Shown here one piece after another: positions 28,128 through 38,888 of a stretch of 64,000 bases of DNA. Within the stretch, counting starts at the first letter, position 1. Each line of letters starts with the position of its first letter. The position numbers and the translations under genes were made by a program. Source of the DNA: Actinoalloteichus caeruleus DSM 43889 (GTDB taxonomy: Bacteria; Actinomycetota; Actinomycetes; Mycobacteriales; Pseudonocardiaceae); NCBI RefSeq assembly GCF_000429185.2, contig NZ_AUBJ02000001.1:2356001-2420000 (forward strand). Direction: 5' to 3'. The notes beneath the pieces are model-generated. The model ran no database searches and was not told where the DNA came from. It saw only the letters and a program-made list of their open reading frames with translations.

Positions 28128-29560
28128 GCAACCCCGACCGACACGGCCGACGCAGGCCCCGACCGAACGACAGGTCCCGGCCGCCCCGGGGCAGGAAGGG
28201 ACCGGCCCGACCCCCGGTGGAGGACGCCGCCAGGCAGGCCGCCCTGGACACGGTGGCGGCGGTCCGCGAACGCGACGCCTACGCCAACCTGGTGCTGCCC
28301 GGGCTGCTGCGGGAACGGCGGATCTCCGGCCGGGACGCGGCCCTGGCCACCGAACTCGCCTACGGCACCTGCCGGGCCAGGGGCCTGCTCGACGCCATCC
28401 TCGACGAGTGCAGCGACCGGCCCTTCGACAAGGTCGACGGCCCGCTCCAGGACGTCCTGCGGCTGGGCGCGTACCAGCTGTTGCGCACCCGGGTTCCCGA
28501 GCACGCCGCGGTGTCGACCACCGTGGATCTGGCCAGGGCCGCCGTCGGGTCCTTCGCAGCCGGGTTCGTCAACGCGGTGCTGCGGCGGGTGCTGGAGCAC
28601 GACGAGGCGGGCTGGGTGGACCGGTTGGCTCCGGACCCCGCTCGCGACGCGGTGGGGAACCTGGCCTTCCGCCACGCCCACCCCCGGTGGATCGCGCAGG
28701 CCTTCGCCGACGCGCTCGGCGACACCGGCGAGGAACTGCGGGAGGCCCTGGCTGCCGACGACGCCCGGCCGGCCGTGCACCTGGTCGCCCGCCCCGGTGA
28801 GGTCAGCGCCGACGAACTCGCCGCGATGACCGGCGGCGACGTCGCCCCCTACTCGCCCTACGCGGTGCGGCTCGACCCCGGTGCCGGGGACCCGGCCGAC
28901 CTGGAGCCGCTGCGGGAACAGCTCGCGGCGGTGCAGGACGAGGGCAGCCAGCTCGCGGCACTGGCGCTGACCAGGGCCCCGCTGACCGGGTCGGACCAGC
29001 GGTGGCTGGACCTGTGCGCCGGGCCGGGCGGCAAGGCGACCCTGTTGGGCGCGTTGGTCGGGCTGGACGGGGGCACCCTGGACGCCGTGGAACCGTCCGC
29101 GCACCGCGCCGCCCTGGTACGCGGGGTGACGGGCGACCTGCCGGTCACGGTCCACGAGGCCGACGGTCGCGCGCCGGAGCTGCCGGCCGGCTCCTACGAC
29201 CGGGTCCTGGTCGACGCGCCGTGCACCGGGCTGGGAGCGCTCCGCCGCCGCCCGGAGGCCCGGTGGCGTCGCCAACCCTCGGACCTCGCGGCGTTGGCCC
29301 GGCTCCAACGGGAACTGCTGGCCTCCGCCCTGGGCCTGGTCCGACCGGGCGGGGTGGTCGCCTACGTCGTCTGCTCGCCCCACCTGCGGGAGACCGTGGA
29401 GACGGTGGACGACGTGCTGCGCGGCGGCGGGGTGGAACAGCTCGACGCCCGTCCCGCGTTCCCCGGGGTCGACCAGCTGGGCGACGGGCCGCACGTCCAG
29501 CTGTGGCCGCACCGGCACGGCACGGACGCGATGTTCTGCGCCCTCCTCCGGAAGCTCTGA
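28124..29560 (+). CDS. rsmB: 16S rRNA m5C967 methyltransferase
   Basis: The 478-residue protein has a basic N-terminal extension (about 30 residues), a NusB-like RNA-binding domain (residues about 35-165: [45 protein letters not shown]) and a class I methyltransferase domain. The latter shows [43 protein letters not shown] with one catalytic Cys, and YVVCSPH with the second. It is translationally coupled to fmt and ends the operon. Confidence 0.95.
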   Translation: MSNPDRHGRRRPRPNDRSRPPRGRKGPARPPVEDAARQAALDTVAAVRERDAYANLVLPGLLRERRISGRDAALATELAYGTCRARGLLDAILDECSDRPFDKVDGPLQDVLRLGAYQLLRTRVPEHAAVSTTVDLARAAVGSFAAGFVNAVLRRVLEHDEAGWVDRLAPDPARDAVGNLAFRHAHPRWIAQAFADALGDTGEELREALAADDARPAVHLVARPGEVSADELAAMTGGDVAPYSPYAVRLDPGAGDPADLEPLREQLAAVQDEGSQLAALALTRAPLTGSDQRWLDLCAGPGGKATLLGALVGLDGGTLDAVEPSAHRAALVRGVTGDLPVTVHEADGRAPELPAGSYDRVLVDAPCTGLGALRRRPEARWRRQPSDLAALARLQRELLASALGLVRPGGVVAYVVCSPHLRETVETVDDVLRGGGVEQLDARPAFPGVDQLGDGPHVQLWPHRHGTDAMFCALLRKL

Positions 29561-29676
29561 CCCACGAGGTCGCGCGCGGGCCGGCGCCGGACGCGGTCCG
29601 TCGGCCTCTGGTGGGGAGCCGTGGCCGGCCTGGTGGCGCTCGGATCGCCCGGGCGGTGGGTCAGTTGGCGGCTGCC

Positions 29677-29705
29677 GCCCCGCCGACCGGTCGGGTCGGC
29701 GGGGC
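29677..29705. terminator. Bidirectional terminator between rsmB and priA
   Basis: A perfect 12-bp stem (GCCCCGCCGACC / GGTCGGCGGGGC) with a 5-base loop lies between two convergent genes. Confidence 0.75.
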
Positions 29706-29790
29706 GCGCGCACGCCGTCCCGCCCGCGCCTCCCGGGGTTCGCGGCCCCGACCCGGGCCGACGTCGCCCGCCGTTCGGCCGCGCCGCCCT

Positions 29791-31830
29791 TCAGAGCGGG
29801 TCGGGCGGATCCACCCGCACCCGGACCACCTCGGTGTCCTTCCGGGCGGACCGCACGGCCGTCGCCGCCGCCACCGCCGCCACCAGCTCCCGTCCGTGCT
29901 CGACCGGCACCCGCAGCAACACCCGCTCCCTCGGCCCGCCCGCGTCGTCGCCACCACCGGCTCCCGGCCCCGGCGCGCCCCGGGGCTCCACGGGGACCGG
30001 GCCGAGCACCTCGGCCGTCGGGGGGAGGGTGAGGGTGTCGAGCATCTCGGCGAGCGCGGCGGGACCACCGTCCAACGCGCACATCCGCACCGTCGGGGGG
30101 AAGCCGAGTTCCCGCCGCTCCGCCAGCTCCCGTGAGGCGTGCCAGGCGGGCGCCCACCGGACCAACGCCCGCACCGGGGACAACCCGGGGTCCGCGACCA
30201 CCACCACCCGACCGCCCTCGCCGGCCGGTCGCACCAGGGCCGCGGCGGTGAACCAGCGGCGCAACGCCTCCTCGGCCGCCCGGAGGTTCGGCCGTCCCAG
30301 GAGCGCCCACCCGTCCAGCAGCAGCGCGGCGCCGTACCCACCGGGAACGACGGGTTCGGCGCCCGGGGTGCACACCACCAGCGCGGGTCCGGCGGGGACG
30401 TCGTGCAGCACCTCCTCCCCCCCGGAGGTGCGCACCACCGCCCCCGGGAAGGCCCGGCCGAGCTCCTCCGCCGTCCGCCGCGCGCCGACGACGGTGGCCC
30501 GCAGGCGGCGGGAGCCGCACTGGACGCACCGGAAACCCGCCTCCGGGCTGCCGCACCACCGGCAGGCCGGGGGCAGCGGCGTGCCGTCATCCCCCGCCGG
30601 CAGCGCCAACGGCCCGGCGCACCGCCGGCACCGGGCCGGGGCCCGGCAGCTCGCGCAGGCCAACGCCGGCACGTAACCGCGCCTCGGCACCTGCACCAGG
30701 ACAGGTGCTCCCGAGGACAGCGCCGCCCGCGCCGCCTCGAAGGCGATCCCCGGCAGCCGCGCCGACCTGGCAGCCGGGTCCCGGGCCAGCTGCGTCTCGT
30801 CCCCGGCCGCGTCCACCCTGGGCGCGGCCACCCGGACCTGCTCCCGGGTGGGCGCGATCTCCCGCGCCCACCCGCTCTCGACGAACAGCTGGGCCTCCAC
30901 GGAGCGGGTGAAGGCACCGACGAGCAGGGACGACCCGGCGACCCGCGCCCGCGTCGTGAGGATCTCCCGCACGTGGGGGTAGGGGACCCGGGGGAAGGCG
31001 TGCTCCTCGTCCCCGTCGTCCCAGATCGCCACCAGCCCCGGATCACGCACCGGGGCGAGCGCCGCCGCCCTGGTGCCCACCACGACCCGGGCCTGACCGC
31101 GCGACACCCGGAGCCACTGCCGGTAGCGCTTGGCCGGCCCGAGGTCAGCGGACAGGGTCGCCACCACGTCCGGCCCCATCAACGAGGCGCAGGCCTGCCC
31201 CACCCGGCGCAGGTCGCGGTAGTCGGGGACCACCAGCAGGGCCCCTCGACCGGTGGACGCGGCGGCCGCGGCGAGTTCGGCGAGACGCGCGGGCCAGTCC
31301 TCCCCCGGCATGGCCTGCCAGACCGCGCGCGCCGGGCGCCCCCCGCGCACCGCCTCCAGGAACGCGCCACCCAGGGGGTAGCGGTCCCATGCCTCCCCCG
31401 GTGGCGGTGCGGGGTCGGGGGCCGGCTCCCCGACCGGTTCCCGCTCCACCCTGGCGTGACGGGGAGGCACCGCCAGCCGGAGCAGGTCGTAGTGCGATCC
31501 GGCGTAGCGGTCGGCCAACGTCCTGGTGAGCTCCGCCATCTCCCGGTCGAACACCGGTTCGGGGGACACCACCCGCTCCAGCCACACCAGCCTGGCCGGG
31601 GGGACCTCGCTGCGCTCGACCCGCTCCAGCAGGAAACCGTCGAGGTGCTGCCCGGCGAACCGCACGCGGACCCGGACGCCCGGTGCGGCGTCCTCGTCGA
31701 GGTCGGCCGGCACGAGGTAGTCGAAGGCGTGGTTCAGGTGCGGGTTGGACAGGTCGACGCAGACCCTGGCGATCGGCAGGCGTTCCGCCGGCCTCCGCTC
31801 ACCCCGTCGACCCGGGTCCCTCCCTGCCAT
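29791..31830 (-). CDS. priA: PriA-like replication restart protein, helicase-degenerate actinobacterial form
   Basis: The 679-residue protein matches the actinobacterial PriA (primosomal protein N'). The N-terminal 3'-BD-like part (ARVCVDLSNPHLNHAFDYLVPADL) and the zinc-binding segment with paired cysteines (LACASCRAPARCRRCAG, PACRWCGSPEAGFRCVQCG) are clear. The Walker A lysine motif of PriA helicases (GxTGSGKT) is missing: the equivalent stretch reads AVWQAMPGEDWPARL. This suggests a DNA-binding or scaffold role rather than helicase activity, which is known for actinobacterial homologues. Start 31830 was chosen over upstream frames because the family N-terminus begins here. Confidence 0.9.
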   Translation of the reverse strand: MAGRDPGRRGERRPAERLPIARVCVDLSNPHLNHAFDYLVPADLDEDAAPGVRVRVRFAGQHLDGFLLERVERSEVPPARLVWLERVVSPEPVFDREMAELTRTLADRYAGSHYDLLRLAVPPRHARVEREPVGEPAPDPAPPPGEAWDRYPLGGAFLEAVRGGRPARAVWQAMPGEDWPARLAELAAAAASTGRGALLVVPDYRDLRRVGQACASLMGPDVVATLSADLGPAKRYRQWLRVSRGQARVVVGTRAAALAPVRDPGLVAIWDDGDEEHAFPRVPYPHVREILTTRARVAGSSLLVGAFTRSVEAQLFVESGWAREIAPTREQVRVAAPRVDAAGDETQLARDPAARSARLPGIAFEAARAALSSGAPVLVQVPRRGYVPALACASCRAPARCRRCAGPLALPAGDDGTPLPPACRWCGSPEAGFRCVQCGSRRLRATVVGARRTAEELGRAFPGAVVRTSGGEEVLHDVPAGPALVVCTPGAEPVVPGGYGAALLLDGWALLGRPNLRAAEEALRRWFTAAALVRPAGEGGRVVVVADPGLSPVRALVRWAPAWHASRELAERRELGFPPTVRMCALDGGPAALAEMLDTLTLPPTAEVLGPVPVEPRGAPGPGAGGGDDAGGPRERVLLRVPVEHGRELVAAVAAATAVRSARKDTEVVRVRVDPPDPL

Positions 31831-32167
31831 ACCGCCGGGTTTACCAGACCTCACCGACCCGGGGTGCCGGTGGTGCCGCCGGGGCCACCCGGGGGAGCGG
31901 GCCGGTCCGGCCCGGGTGGTGGTCAACCGCCGCCGGGCCGGGAGGGGACCGGCGCGGCCGACGGCGGACCGGCCCTGAGCCCCCACCCCGCCGAACGATG
32001 CCAAACCCTTATTTGTCATTCCTCCCGCGACTTCCGTCAAGTTGGTTCACCCACTCCAACAGAAAATAACTCTGACGGGCGACATTGATTTTGCCTGCCG
32101 AATACCCGCTTCTACGCTGCCCCGGAACGTGACACCTACCGCCGGACAGACAGGTGGACAACGCGCG
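31831..32167. promoter_or_regulatory. Divergent promoter region of priA and ctaD
   Basis: The segment 31995-32130 is distinctly AT-richer than anything nearby. TTGCCT (32091-32096), 16 bases, then TACGCT (32113-32118) is the best promoter-like pair for ctaD, giving a leader of about 45 bases with GGTGGA as ribosome site. No operator is recognised. Confidence 0.45.
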
Positions 32168-33946
32168 ATGACGACCTCGGCGACTCGGCCCACGCCCACG
32201 ATCATTGAGGTAAGCCACCCGCCGCAGCCGAGGGGTTCGTCCTTCACCGTCTACCTGCGCACCACCGACCACAAACGGATCGGGCTGCTCTACCTGGTCA
32301 CGGCGATGATGTTCTTCCTGGTGGGTGGTGTCCTGGCGCTGCTGATGCGCGCCGAACTCGCCCAGCCGGGGCTCCAGTTCCTCTCCAACGAACAGTACAA
32401 CCAGCTCTTCACCATGCACGGCACGATCATGCTGCTGCTGTTCGCCACCCCCATCGCCTTCGGTTTCGCCAACTACGTCATGCCGCTCCAGATCGGCGCC
32501 CCGGACGTCGCGTTCCCCCGGCTGAACGCCTTCTCGTACTGGCTTTTCCTCTTCGGCGGCGCGATCGCGACCGCCGGGTTCCTCACCCCCGGCGGGGCCG
32601 CCGACTTCGGCTGGTTCGCCTACGCCCCGCTGCACAACGCCGAGCACTCGCCAGGGCTGGGCGGGGACCTGTGGGTGAGCGGCCTGATCGTCTCCGGCCT
32701 CGGCACCATCCTGGCCGCGATGAACGTGATCACCACGATCATCTGCCTGCGCGGCCCGGGGATGACGATGTTCCGGATGCCCATCTTCACCTGGAACATG
32801 TTGTTGACCAGCGTCCTGGTCCTGATGGCGTTCCCGATCCTGACGGCGGCGCTGTTCGGCATGATGGTCGACCGGCACCTCGGCGGAAACGTCTTCGACC
32901 CCGCCACCGGGGGCGCGATCCTCTGGCAACACCTGTTCTGGTTCTTCGGCCACCCCGAGGTCTACATCGTGGCGCTGCCGTTCTTCGGCATCGTCAGCGA
33001 GGTCATCCCGGTGTTCAGCCGGAAACCGCTCTTCGGCTACAAGGGCCTCGTCTTCGCCACCCTGGCCATCACCGGGCTCTCGGTCACCGTGTGGGCGCAC
33101 CACATGTTCGCCACCGGGGCGGTGCTGCTGCCGTTCTTCGCCTTCACCTCGTTCCTCATCGCGGTGCCGACGGGGGTGAAGTTCTTCAACTGGATCGGCA
33201 CGATGTGGCGGGGTCAACTGACCTTCGAGTCCCCGATGCTCTTCAGCGTGGGCTTCCTGGTGACCTTCCTGCTGGGCGGCCTGTCCGGGGTGCTGCTCGC
33301 CTCACCGCCGGTCGACTTCCACGTCTCGGACACGTACTTCGTGGTCGCCCACTTCCACTACGTGCTGTTCGGCACCATCGTGTTCGCGGTCTTCGCCGGC
33401 ATCTACTTCTGGTTCCCCAAGATGACCGGCCGGATGCTGGACGAACGGCTGGCCAAGCTCCACTTCTGGACGACCTTCATCGGCTTCCACGGGACCTTCC
33501 TCGTCCAGCACTGGCTCGGGGTGGAGGGGATGCCCCGCCGCTACGCGGACTACCTGCCCAGTGACGGGTTCACCACGCTGAACACCCTGTCCACCGTGTT
33601 CTCGTTCCTGCTGGGCGCGTCGACGTTGGCGTTCCTGTGGAACGCGGTGAAGAGCTACCGCTTCGGGCAGCCGGTGACCGTGGACGACCCCTGGGGCTTC
33701 GGCAACTCGCTGGAATGGGCGACGAGCTCTCCCCCGCCCCGGCACAACTTCCTGGAACTGCCCAGGATCCGTTCGGAACGGCCGGCGTTCGAGCTGCACT
33801 ACCCGCACATGATCGAGCGGATGCGCCTGGAGGCGCACACCGGCGGCGGTCACGGCCCGGCGGAGGACGCGCCGGCACCGTCCGAACGGGCCGCCCACGC
33901 CCTCCAGCCGCCGGAGGAGCGGCCCTCCGACCCCCGGGAGCACTGA
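32168..33946 (+). CDS. ctaD: Cytochrome c oxidase subunit I (aa3 type), stand-alone copy
   Basis: The 592-residue, roughly 12-helix membrane protein is the catalytic subunit of an A-type haem-copper oxidase. Every key ligand motif is visible: TMHGTIML (low-spin haem His), [18 protein letters not shown] (CuB His and cross-linked Tyr), WAHHMFATG (CuB His pair) and [10 protein letters not shown] (haem a3 and haem a His). The C-terminal tail of about 60 residues is polar and charged. No subunit II/III, ctaE/ctaF or assembly gene is adjacent, so its partners must be encoded elsewhere; it may be a second copy. Confidence 0.96.
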   Translation: MTTSATRPTPTIIEVSHPPQPRGSSFTVYLRTTDHKRIGLLYLVTAMMFFLVGGVLALLMRAELAQPGLQFLSNEQYNQLFTMHGTIMLLLFATPIAFGFANYVMPLQIGAPDVAFPRLNAFSYWLFLFGGAIATAGFLTPGGAADFGWFAYAPLHNAEHSPGLGGDLWVSGLIVSGLGTILAAMNVITTIICLRGPGMTMFRMPIFTWNMLLTSVLVLMAFPILTAALFGMMVDRHLGGNVFDPATGGAILWQHLFWFFGHPEVYIVALPFFGIVSEVIPVFSRKPLFGYKGLVFATLAITGLSVTVWAHHMFATGAVLLPFFAFTSFLIAVPTGVKFFNWIGTMWRGQLTFESPMLFSVGFLVTFLLGGLSGVLLASPPVDFHVSDTYFVVAHFHYVLFGTIVFAVFAGIYFWFPKMTGRMLDERLAKLHFWTTFIGFHGTFLVQHWLGVEGMPRRYADYLPSDGFTTLNTLSTVFSFLLGASTLAFLWNAVKSYRFGQPVTVDDPWGFGNSLEWATSSPPPRHNFLELPRIRSERPAFELHYPHMIERMRLEAHTGGGHGPAEDAPAPSERAAHALQPPEERPSDPREH

Positions 33947-33971
33947 TCGGGGAGCTTCCGGCAGGGGCGAG

Positions 33972-33999
33972 CGGGCGGCGGGTGGAGACCCGCCGCCCG
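33972..33999. terminator. Bidirectional terminator between ctaD and metK
   Basis: A perfect 12-bp stem (CGGGCGGCGGGT / ACCCGCCGCCCG) with a 4-base loop lies 25 bases after the ctaD stop codon, between two convergent genes. Confidence 0.8.
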
Positions 34000-34087
34000 A
34001 GGTGCGCCACGGGGCCGGGGGCGGCCCGGTCCGGCGGCCGGTACCGGGGATGGCGACGCCCCGACGGGGGATGGGGGTGGGTGCGGG

Positions 34088-35302
34088 TCAGGCGCCCGCG
34101 CTGGCCCGCAGCGCGTCCACCCGGTCCGCGCGCTCCCAGGGCAGGTCGAGGTCGGCCCGCCCGAAGTGCCCGTAGGCGGCGGTCGGCGCGTAGATCGGGC
34201 GCAGCAGGTTCAGGTCCCGGATGATCGCCGCCGGTCGCAGGTCGAAGACCTCGTTGATGGCAGCCTGGATCTTCAGCGGGTCCACCGTCTCGGTGCCGAA
34301 GGTCTCCACGAACAGGCCCACCGGGGCCGCCTTGCCGATCGCGTAGGCGACCTGCACCTCGACGCGGGTCGCGAGCCCGGCGGCGACGACGTTCTTCGCC
34401 ACCCACCGCATCGCGTAGGCCGCGGACCGGTCGACCTTCGACGGGTCCTTGCCGGAGAAGGCGCCACCGCCGTGCCGGGCCATCCCGCCGTAGGTGTCGA
34501 CGATGATCTTGCGTCCGGTCAGCCCGGCGTCGCCCATCGGGCCGCCCAGCACGAAACGGCCGGTCGGGTTGACCAGCAGGCGGACGTCGCTGGTGTCCAG
34601 GCCGATGTCGGCGATCTCCGGGGCCATCACCTGCTCGCGGATGTCGACGGCGAGCATCCGCTCCAGGTCGATGTCCGCCGCGTGCTGCGAGGAGACCACG
34701 ACGGTGTCCAACCGCACCGGCTGGTCGCCGGCGTACTCGATGGTGACCTGCGTCTTGCCGTCCGGCCGCAGGTAGGGCAGCACGCCGTCCTTGCGGACCC
34801 TGGTGAGCCGGCGCGACAGCCGGTGGGCCAGGGCGATCGGCAGCGGCATCAGCTCGGGGGTGTCGGTGCAGGCGAAGCCGAACATCAACCCCTGGTCGCC
34901 GGCGCCCTGGCGGTCGATCTCGTCCTCGGCCCCGCCGACCCGGGACTCGAACGCGGTGTCCACGCCCTGCGCGATGTCGGGGGACTGCGCTCCGATCGCG
35001 ACGTTCACCCCGCAGGAGTTCCCGTCGAAGCCCTTCGCGGAGGAGTCGTACCCGATGTCGAGGATGACGTCACGGACGATGGTGGGGATGTCGGCGTAGG
35101 CCTCGGTCGTGACCTCACCGGCCACGTGGACCTGGCCGGTCGTCACCAGCGTCTCCACCGCGACCCGCGAGCGCGGGTCCTTGGAGAGCAGGGCGTCCAA
35201 CACCGAGTCGCTGATCGCATCGCAGATCTTGTCCGGATGTCCCTCGGTCACCGACTCCGAGGTGAACAATCTGCGCCCTTGCTCGCTCACGTGACTCTCC
35301 AT
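34088..35302 (-). CDS. metK: S-adenosylmethionine synthetase
   Basis: The 404-residue enzyme makes SAM from ATP and methionine. Motifs: [71 protein letters not shown] and [20 protein letters not shown]. Start 35302 is preceded by GGGAGAAC; longer frames upstream lack a ribosome site. It follows coaBC on the same strand after 76 bases. I see no SAM riboswitch ahead of it. Confidence 0.97.
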   Translation of the reverse strand: MESHVSEQGRRLFTSESVTEGHPDKICDAISDSVLDALLSKDPRSRVAVETLVTTGQVHVAGEVTTEAYADIPTIVRDVILDIGYDSSAKGFDGNSCGVNVAIGAQSPDIAQGVDTAFESRVGGAEDEIDRQGAGDQGLMFGFACTDTPELMPLPIALAHRLSRRLTRVRKDGVLPYLRPDGKTQVTIEYAGDQPVRLDTVVVSSQHAADIDLERMLAVDIREQVMAPEIADIGLDTSDVRLLVNPTGRFVLGGPMGDAGLTGRKIIVDTYGGMARHGGGAFSGKDPSKVDRSAAYAMRWVAKNVVAAGLATRVEVQVAYAIGKAAPVGLFVETFGTETVDPLKIQAAINEVFDLRPAAIIRDLNLLRPIYAPTAAYGHFGRADLDLPWERADRVDALRASAGA

Positions 35303-35378
35303 CTGTTCTCCCTGCCCGGACCGTCCGAGGCGCCGCATGCTGATCCTGTCCGTAACCGACACGGGAACGCACGTGGAT

Positions 35379-36641
35379 TCAGGCTAGCGTTGAGCCCTCG
35401 CCTCGATCTCGTCCGGCGGTGGCACGTGCCACCGCGTCCCAGAGTGTGGACGCCAGCAGGTTCTTACTGCCCACGGGGATCCGCCGTTCGGAGCCGTCGC
35501 CGCCCAACAACCAGCCGGAGTTGACCGGGACCTCGAAGGCCAGCCCGTCCCCGACGACGTTGACGAGCAGGAAGTCGACGCCCTTCCTAGCCAGCTTCGC
35601 CCGCCCGTGGTGCAGCGGGTCACCGGTCCCGTCACCGGTCTCCGCGGCGAAGCCCACCACCAGCTGACCGGGGCGCCGCCGCTCCACCAGCTCGGTGAGG
35701 ATGTCGGGGTTGCGGACGAGGCGGACCGGTTCCGGGTCGCTCCCCGCCTTCTTGATCTTGGACGGCGCGGTCGACTCGGGCCGGAAGTCTGCGACGGCGG
35801 CGGCCATCACCAGGATGTCGGCCTCCGGCGCTGCCTCGTGCATGGCCTCGCGGAGCTCGGCGGCGGTGCGCACCCGCACGACGCGCACCCCCGAGGGCAC
35901 GGGGAGGTCCGTGGTGTTCGCCGCCACCAGCGTGACGTCGGCGCCCCGCTGCGCGGCGACCCTGGCCAGGGCGTGCCCCTGCCGACCGGAGGACCGGTTG
36001 CCGAGGAACCGCACCGGGTCGAGGGGCTCGCGGGTGCCGCCGGCGGAGACCACGACCCGACGACCGACCAGGTCGCGGGGCAGCGCGTCCGCGCGGTCGA
36101 GCAGCAGCTCCGCGAGCTCGACGATCTCCTCGGGGTCGGGCAGGCGCCCCTTGCCGGTGTCGGAGCCCGTGAGCCGCCCGGAGGCGGGTTCCAGGACGAC
36201 GACGCCCCTGCGGCGGAGGAGGGCCACGTTGTCCCTGGTCGCCGGGTGCTCCCACATCTCGGTGTGCATGGCGGGCGCCATCAGCACCGGGCACCGGGCC
36301 GTCAGCAGGGTGTTGGTCAACAGGTCGTCCGCGAGACCGTGCGCGGCCCTGGCCAACAGGTCAGCCGTGGCGGGGGCCACCAGCACCAGCTCAGCCTGAC
36401 GGCCCAGCCGCACGTGCGGCACCTCGGGCACGTCCGCGAAGACGTCGGACCGGACGGGTTGCCCGGACAGGGCCTCGAAGGTGGCCGCTCCCACGAACCG
36501 CAGCGCCGAGGCGGTGGGCACGATCCGAACCCGGTTCCCCGCCTCGGTGAGCCGCCGGGAGACCTCGCAGGCCTTGTACGCGGCGATACCGCCGCCCACA
36601 CCGAGAACGATGTCGTGGGCGGCTGCCGGGTTCGGGGTCAC
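35379..36641 (-). CDS. coaBC: Bifunctional phosphopantothenoylcysteine decarboxylase / synthetase
   Basis: The two fused domains carry out consecutive steps of coenzyme A synthesis. The N-terminal CoaC flavoprotein (about residues 1-185) shows [40 protein letters not shown] and [14 protein letters not shown]. The C-terminal CoaB synthetase shows [29 protein letters not shown] and SKIKKAG. The length of 420 residues is normal. The GTG start overlaps the rpoZ stop by four bases. Confidence 0.96.
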   Translation of the reverse strand: MTPNPAAAHDIVLGVGGGIAAYKACEVSRRLTEAGNRVRIVPTASALRFVGAATFEALSGQPVRSDVFADVPEVPHVRLGRQAELVLVAPATADLLARAAHGLADDLLTNTLLTARCPVLMAPAMHTEMWEHPATRDNVALLRRRGVVVLEPASGRLTGSDTGKGRLPDPEEIVELAELLLDRADALPRDLVGRRVVVSAGGTREPLDPVRFLGNRSSGRQGHALARVAAQRGADVTLVAANTTDLPVPSGVRVVRVRTAAELREAMHEAAPEADILVMAAAVADFRPESTAPSKIKKAGSDPEPVRLVRNPDILTELVERRRPGQLVVGFAAETGDGTGDPLHHGRAKLARKGVDFLLVNVVGDGLAFEVPVNSGWLLGGDGSERRIPVGSKNLLASTLWDAVARATAGRDRGEGSTLA

Positions 36642-36928
36642 TCGCCTTCGGTGTGCTCGAGCAGGCCGCTGTGGATCTCGCGCAGGGCGATCGACAGGGG
36701 CTTCTCCCTGGGGCCGGGCTCCACCAGCGGACCGACGTACTCCAGCAGGCCCTCGCCGAGCTGGGCGTAGTAGTCGTTGATCTGGCGCGCGCGCTTGGCG
36801 GAGTAGATCACCAGGGCGTACTTCGAGCTGACCTGGCCGAGCAGGTCGTCGATCGGAGGGTTGGTGATGCCCTCCAGGTTGGTGCTCGACGGGGCACCGA
36901 GAGTGCCCAGTTCGGTGGGGGTGATCAC
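36638..36928 (-). CDS. rpoZ: RNA polymerase omega subunit
   Basis: The 96-residue protein carries the actinobacterial omega pattern: [50 protein letters not shown] and [16 protein letters not shown]. It helps assemble and stabilise RNA polymerase. GTG 36928 was chosen because AGGAG lies 8 bases upstream and the family starts here; an upstream GTG would add 23 unusual residues. It is coupled to coaBC. Confidence 0.95.
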   Translation of the reverse strand: MITPTELGTLGAPSSTNLEGITNPPIDDLLGQVSSKYALVIYSAKRARQINDYYAQLGEGLLEYVGPLVEPGPREKPLSIALREIHSGLLEHTEGE

Positions 36929-37046
36929 GTGTGCGCTCCTGCTGTCGACGGTGTGGTCCGATTCTAGACGGCCATGCGTGCTCCGGGCCGGTGCCACGGT
37001 CGCGGGGCCGGCCGGTCGCCCGTGGCGGCCGGTGCGCGGACGTCTG

Positions 37047-37670
37047 TCAGGGGCCGTGGTCCGAGGCGTCCGCCGTGTTCCGGTGTCCTGCTCTCGGGTC
37101 AGGCCCGGTCAACAAGGCTAGCAACCGCTCGGCGGCGCTGTTCACGTCCTCGTTCACCACGACCACGTCGAACTCGGAACGGGCCGCGAGCTCGGCGCGG
37201 GCCGTCGCCAGCCGGCGCTCCACGACCTCCGGGCTCTCGGTGCCCCGGCCGACGAGCCGTTCCACCAGGACCTCCCAGCTGGGCGGCGCGACGAAGACCA
37301 GCAGGGCCTCGGGGAGCACCGCGCGCAGACTCCTGGCGCCCTGGAGGTCGAGCTCCACGAGCGCCGGCCGGCCGCTGGCCACCCGGTCCTCGACCGGTTG
37401 CCTGGGGGTGCCGGAGCGGTGGGTACCGCCGTGGATCTCGGCCCACTCGAGCAGGTCGCCGTGCTCGATCATCTCGTCGAACCTGTCGGGGCCGACGAAG
37501 TGGTAGTCCCGGCCGTCCACCTCGCCCGGCCTGGGCTGGCGGGTGGTGGCCGAGACGCTGAACCACAGGTCGGGCAGCAGCTCACGAAGCCTGCCGACCA
37601 CACTGCTCTTGCCTACGCCCGAGGGGCCGGCCAGGACGACCAGCCGACCCCTCTGATCAGGACTTCTCAC
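37047..37670 (-). CDS. gmk: Guanylate kinase
   Basis: The 207-residue enzyme phosphorylates GMP. P-loop [33 protein letters not shown] (GMP-binding), [20 protein letters not shown] and [12 protein letters not shown] are all seen. GTG 37670 overlaps the mihF stop (GTGA), as in other actinobacteria. A Gly/Asp-rich tail of about 20 residues ends the protein. Confidence 0.96.
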   Translation of the reverse strand: MRSPDQRGRLVVLAGPSGVGKSSVVGRLRELLPDLWFSVSATTRQPRPGEVDGRDYHFVGPDRFDEMIEHGDLLEWAEIHGGTHRSGTPRQPVEDRVASGRPALVELDLQGARSLRAVLPEALLVFVAPPSWEVLVERLVGRGTESPEVVERRLATARAELAARSEFDVVVVNEDVNSAAERLLALLTGPDPRAGHRNTADASDHGP

Positions 37671-37984
37671 TCCGCGCTGAACTCGGCGAGCAGCGCCTTG
37701 CGCTGACGGTCGCCAAGTCCGCGGAGACGACGACTGGGGGCGATTTCCAAGCGTTCCATGATCTGCTGCGCCCGGACCTTGCCGACACCGGGCAGGGCTT
37801 CCAGCAGGGCGGACACCTTCATCTTGCCCAGGACCTCGTTCTCGTCCGCGGCGGTCAGCACCTCCTTCAGGTTGGTGCCACCGCGCTTGAGGCGCTCCTT
37901 GAGCTCCGCCCGGGCACGGCGGGCAGCAGCCGCTTTCTCCAACGCTGCGGCCCGCTGCTCCTCGGTCAGCTGGGGAAGGGCCAC
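37667..37984 (-). CDS. mihF: Actinobacterial integration host factor
   Basis: The 105-residue nucleoid protein is the actinobacterial IHF, which binds DNA through a helix-two-turn-helix and a C-terminal helical region. It affects DNA topology, sporulation and antibiotic production in Streptomyces. Seen: [35 protein letters not shown], then [40 protein letters not shown] 37984 has a strong GGAGGAGA at 5 bases. It leads mihF-gmk and probably rpoZ-coaBC-metK. Confidence 0.95.
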   Translation of the reverse strand: MALPQLTEEQRAAALEKAAAARRARAELKERLKRGGTNLKEVLTAADENEVLGKMKVSALLEALPGVGKVRAQQIMERLEIAPSRRLRGLGDRQRKALLAEFSAE

Positions 37985-38888
37985 GATCTCCTCCGTGGTG
38001 TGGGTTCCTCTGAATCGGTGCCGCGACCGTACCGACCGCGCGTGACGCGGCACAACACGGGTACGGCATATCCAGGCGATTTGGCCCGGACACCGCCAAC
38101 AAACTGGCGTGGCGGCACAACGTACCGCTCGCCTCCGGACGGTTGTTACCCAGGGTACGGATCTTGTCCGAAGGGGATCCCGCCGGACGGCGGCCCGGGC
38201 ACCAAATGAGATGATCTTGAATCAGGGAAGGGTGACGCACCTGCCCGGCGCGGCGGTGCGGCACGGTCCGGCGCCCACCGCCGGGCACCGGATCACCGCC
38301 ATCACCGAGGAGGGGACCACCAGGTGGACGAGGCAGGAGGCCCCGACACACGCCACGGGACGTCTCGACTGGTCAGAGCGCTGTCGTGCTCCCCGCCGCC
38401 CTGATCCGGCCCCAGCCGGGCCCCGGCGGGAAGGGGGGCGGGGCGCCCTCGACCCCGGCGGCGGCGTCCGCTGGTACACCCTCCGCGCCCGACCCGAGGA
38501 GCGGCGCGGAAGGCTACCGCCGCCCGCCGCCAACCCGGCCGGGACGCGCCCACGGCCTCACCAGCGGCGGAGCGGTGGCCGGGGGTGAACTCCCCGACCC
38601 CGAACCCGAGGAGCGGCCTGGGCACCGTTGAAAGTGGCCACGCTCACAGCCGAAAGCGGGACATGGTCCGGTTCGCCTCCCGACCACCGACCGATCCGCC
38701 GCCGACAACCGGTCCGAACCCGGCCACCTCCGGCCCACTCGCCCGCATCCCGGCGGCACCCGTCCGGCGGCGTGTCCCGCGCCACGGGGTGGTCCCGGTG
38801 CCCCGGGCGCGCGGGCTCGCCCGGGCGCTCCCACCACCGGTCGGCCCGTACCGGCCCGCTCCCGCACCCCGGGCCGGGGGGACAGCGG
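37985..38888. other. Gene-free region of about 900 bases between pyrF and mihF
   Basis: In other actinobacteria I know mihF follows pyrF closely; here 0.9 kb with no credible gene separates them. The part next to mihF (38040-38240) is less GC-rich and should hold its promoter; TTGTGC - 18 bases - TACGGT on the minus strand (around 38060-38030) is a weak candidate. The part next to pyrF (38400-38880) is extremely GC-rich with only chance ORFs. Confidence 0.5.
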
